DNA from: Chromera velia
Taxonomy: Eukaryota; Sar; Chromeraceae
Direction: 5' to 3'
Assembly: GCA_018398765.1 (NCBI GenBank)
Contig: JAHBMJ010000245.1
Coordinates: 1 to 62,000, forward strand
DNA length: 62,000 nucleotides
The stretch's first letter is position 1; every line of letters begins with the position of its first letter. The notes under the pieces are model-generated. The model made no database searches and had not been told where the DNA came from. It saw only the letters and a list, made by a program, of their open reading frames with translations. The position numbers and the translations under genes are program-made. Below are positions 59,001 to 62,000 of this stretch, in pieces.

Positions 59001-61144
59001 TCACAGTGATGACGGGCAAATTGAAACAAAACGCAGCATGGCAAATGGGCATCTTTTCAATGCAAGGAGGAGCACCTGTCTGTTGGTGTAGACTCGGTCG
59101 AAAGTCCGTCTACTGTCTTTTACTCTTCTTGCCTGTTCTCTTTTTTCGTCCTGTCTCGGAGGGTTCCCTTTGCATTGTGTTCCATGGCGTTTCTCGTTGC
59201 TTTGTTTGACAGTCTCTTTGTTCTGTTGCATTCCATCCGGCCATTTGTGTGTATGCGTGACTCGTTGACACAGCAAGTGACTGTTGCTTGGATTTTTGAT
59301 CGAAAGAGTGGGGTGGGGATGCGAGGGAAGGGAGGCTTTTTTTTTCGTGGAGAGAGCATACCCGGTTGATTCGATTCCATGCAAGATCGTGCAAGGTTCG
59401 AGTTTATGTGCTTGCCAAAACTCTTCTCTATAGTCGATTGACCTTTTTGCGTCCAATGCAATCAAATTCCGTTGAATTTCTCATGTGAGTTGTCAGCTTA
59501 GTAGGACTCATCTAGGACACGTAGCGCAATTAACGGAGACTCAATATACCCTGTAGGCTATCGCATTTAGGAGTAATTGAGAGAATTGGAGTGCCCAATT
59601 GGGAATTTGGAATCCCAAATTGCTAATTCGAAACAATTTCAAAATATTTTTTTCTATGTGAAAAACTTAGTGCACAAAGCTCTATTTTTCTGTATGCATA
59701 AACATTCTAAAACCTAAAGATTTTAATTTTTAAGTCTGAACACTAAATTAGCTTTACATAAATATTTAATATCAAAAGAATATAATTGGCAATTAATTTA
59801 GGTTTCCAATTGGAAATCCAATTTTTTAATTGGAAATCACTTACGAAAAGAACGTTTTGAAATTAAATTTGAATAGTTTTGAATTGGAAAATCAATTGGA
59901 TTCCAATTGAAATCCAATTTTCCTTTTTTTTTTTTTTTCTCTGATTTATTGTTTACCATTAAACAGTGTTTACACAAATGAAGGTTTAAGAACATTTAAT
60001 TAGTCTTCGGACAAACTAGGTTTGATCCGCCCCTCATATATGGGGCAAAAGTGTTTAATCACGGAATATATTTATTCACTAGTTACTCACTTCAAAAGTA
60101 ATATAATCAGGAATATATTCCTAAATTAATTGAATTGTATGTATACGATTCTACAGGTTTGCTGAGCGGTGGCTGAACTGCTTTGAAGAAGTCTTGTACG
60201 TCCACTTAACTCATTTTCAAACTATAAAATTAATCGTCTGAACATATCAGGCCTCAGTCATCTCAGACTGGTATCATGGGTTGCTGTGACTTTAAGTTTG
60301 CATCTTACCTTATGTTTGAAACTCATGCATGAAGACCCGATTTTTGATGTAACATGTACAATCGGCTATTCGGCTCTGAATGCATGCATCGATAGCCGCG
60401 GCCGCTAGTAGGAGCAGTGGGCCGCGCCGGCGCATGCATGGCTAGCCCAGGCTGCATGGGCTAGGCCATGCATGCAGTGCACTGAATATGCACAAGCCTC
60501 TAGGCTACTTCCAAAACATTTATTTTTATAACGTAAAAAAAAAAAACCACGCACCATTAGAATGACTAAAGGTATTAAAGACTAGTAAAAATCAGATTTT
60601 GGCTAATTAATCACTTTATTCAATCACATTCAATCACTTCATGAGATGATTAAATATATTCTAATCAGAAGTGACTGAACATCTTTGATATGGGGGCGCG
60701 GCATGTATAACAAAAACTTTGATCATCATTAGTCTCTGGACACTAATTTATCAAGCAGCGCCGGCAGCTGCGCGCGCCACGTCTGAGCTGGGGAATAAAA
60801 AATGCCCAGGGGGGGGGAACAACCATGTGCGAAGCGCACGGTTATAACACAAAACGTTCAAGCGCGCGAAACGCGCTGCATGTACTCTGTGTAAACTCAG
60901 AGAGAAATAGTTTGACATTTTAGAAACAGTAAAAACGAAATCTTCAAATTATTATTTCAAAAAAGATCTAAGTTAACTTATATAATTTAGATATGAAATT
61001 TTTTTAAATACACGAATAATGCGATCCAATTTTTAATATAATGTAAAACATTGATATATCTATTAACTATAGAACTAATCATTCAACTAATGAACAATAA
61101 ATAAACATGATAATGACAATTTTATATGATATTGACGTTTTGTT
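59001..61144. other. AT-rich intergenic desert
   Basis: 59470-61140 is strongly AT-rich with poly-A/T runs and repeated AATTGGAAA-type words (59580-59930). Two GC-rich islands interrupt it: 60388-60480 (GCCGCGGCCGC, repeated GCATGCATGG) and 60755-60850. No open frame of interest is present. Confidence 0.7.
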
Positions 61145-61985
61145 TTAACGACTATTTTGACAGACATTTTCCCTCCCTTCCATGCATTTAACAAGCGCTC
61201 TACCTTTTCCTCTGAGGAACTGTGAATACCTCCCATACTTCTCATGACAATGCACGACATCTTTGCAAGGAAAGTTGTCAAGGGGAGCATCTGCATACAA
61301 TTTTTCACAATGGGGGCATCACAATTTTTTCTTAATTTCTTTCTTCATTTTTGCTTGGCTTTTCAATTCTGGAATCGCTGCTTCAAAGTTACTTCTAGTT
61401 GGCCAGAATTTTGTGCACTAGTTCAGACTCTGAATTCATCTGTGCGCAGACATAGGCTCACCGCATGTGACTTCAACGCCATTCATTTTCATAGTTCTCT
61501 TGCAACAATTTCCTGTGTCTGCAGGCTGGACGTTGGGAGCGGCTGCAGAGGAGCTTGCAGAAGAAGCTGCAGCTGCAGCTGCATGTTGAGACTGGGGAGG
61601 GAGCACAAAGGGGGCATCTTCGTCTGACTCCCTACCTTGAGGATCCTCCATACGAACATCTTCTCCGTCTATCAACCCTTCCCCGGCCTGCTCTTCAGAT
61701 CCCCGCCCCTCCTGCCTAGCCTCCTGCAAAGCCACCTCCCTTCCTGGCAGAGGAACAGAAGGAAAAGTATTAGTAACTATAGCTGCTCTACTCAGCGCGG
61801 TGGGTACCTAGGGTAGGTACAGACCGGGCAACGAAGGAGCTGTTGTGTACCAGCCCCACGTGACCTTGTACAGACATGTTATTCATGCACTCCTGCACTG
61901 CGGTCCTCTCTTTATTTTTGTTCAAAAAGATTCTAATCACAGCCGGGGTAGTGCTCGAAAGAGAAAGGGGGGCAAGTTTCTCCAA
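61145..61985 (-). CDS. Cys/His-rich zinc-binding protein, 3' exons (5' end uncertain)
   Basis: The last exon is 61290-61145 and the one before ends at 61462 and starts about 61742 (acceptor CTCTGCCAG). Donor GTGAGC and acceptor TATGCAG agree in phase 1. The joined C-terminus reads CCKRTMKMNGVEVTC, then FPCKDVVHCHEKYGRYS and ends NVCQNSR, a dense set of Cys/His that fits a zinc-binding domain of no type I can name. Upstream of it lies an acidic and poly-Ala/Ser linker. A further open stretch at 61985-61805 may be an earlier exon. The last exon is AT-rich in its third codon positions, unlike the other genes, so a transposon-derived gene is possible. Confidence 0.5.
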
Positions 61986-62000
61986 GTATTGCTATCGGAT

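Overview
The window looks like nuclear DNA of an intron-rich microbial eukaryote. My best guess is a chromerid-type alga (Chromera/Vitrella-like alveolate). The reasons are multi-exon genes with GT-AG introns that almost all end in TGCAG, a hydrophobic N-terminal presequence on an SppA-like protein that would suit a complex plastid, RG-, RS- and Ser/Ala-rich nuclear-type proteins, long (CA)n, (CAGA)n and (GA)n tracts, and AT-rich intergenic deserts between GC-richer genes. The assignment to a lineage is inference. Nothing bacterial (operons, Shine-Dalgarno sites) is present.

Layout. 1-3595 (-): SppA/protease IV-like gene, cut by the left edge, with a coding 60-bp minisatellite. 5594-6094 (-): two-exon gene for a 113-residue CGGC protein. 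6.1-12.7 kb: mostly non-coding, with simple repeats and a 320-bp direct repeat pair. 12738-13800 (+): disordered Lys/Ser-rich product with a frame break. 14197-19468 (+): dual-specificity phosphatase with a basic tail. 20298-27078 (-): 13-exon leucine-rich-repeat protein with an RS/RGG tail. 27.5-31.1 kb: GC-rich dispersed repeats, plus a hAT-like MITE with an 8-bp target duplication. 31449-34164 (+): RBBP6/Mpe1-type DWNN-RING protein. 34.4-41.7 kb: nested transposons, with a Ty3/gypsy chromovirus inside a LINE-like coding remnant and a MITE copy inside one LTR. 43151-43723 (-): HSP20. 44355-45164 (+): histidine phosphatase. 46366-51468 (-): 11-exon RRM-like protein. 52372-59000 (+): very large low-complexity protein, divergent from the previous gene. 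59-61.1 kb: AT-rich desert. 61145-61985 (-): Cys/His-rich zinc-binding protein.

The genes do not form a pathway. Several belong to RNA or protein quality-control themes (RBBP6/Mpe1-like, RRM, RS/RGG tails, HSP20, SppA), but this is ordinary eukaryotic gene mixing. I found no single previously undescribed system. The strongest unusual signals are the nested transposon stack, the fold-back GC repeat family, the hAT-like MITE, the SppA-like gene (coding minisatellite, in-frame TGA, apparent loss of the catalytic lysine) and the DWNN-RING protein that lacks a zinc knuckle. Exon structures were read by eye from splice signals and phase agreement and have not been checked against transcripts.
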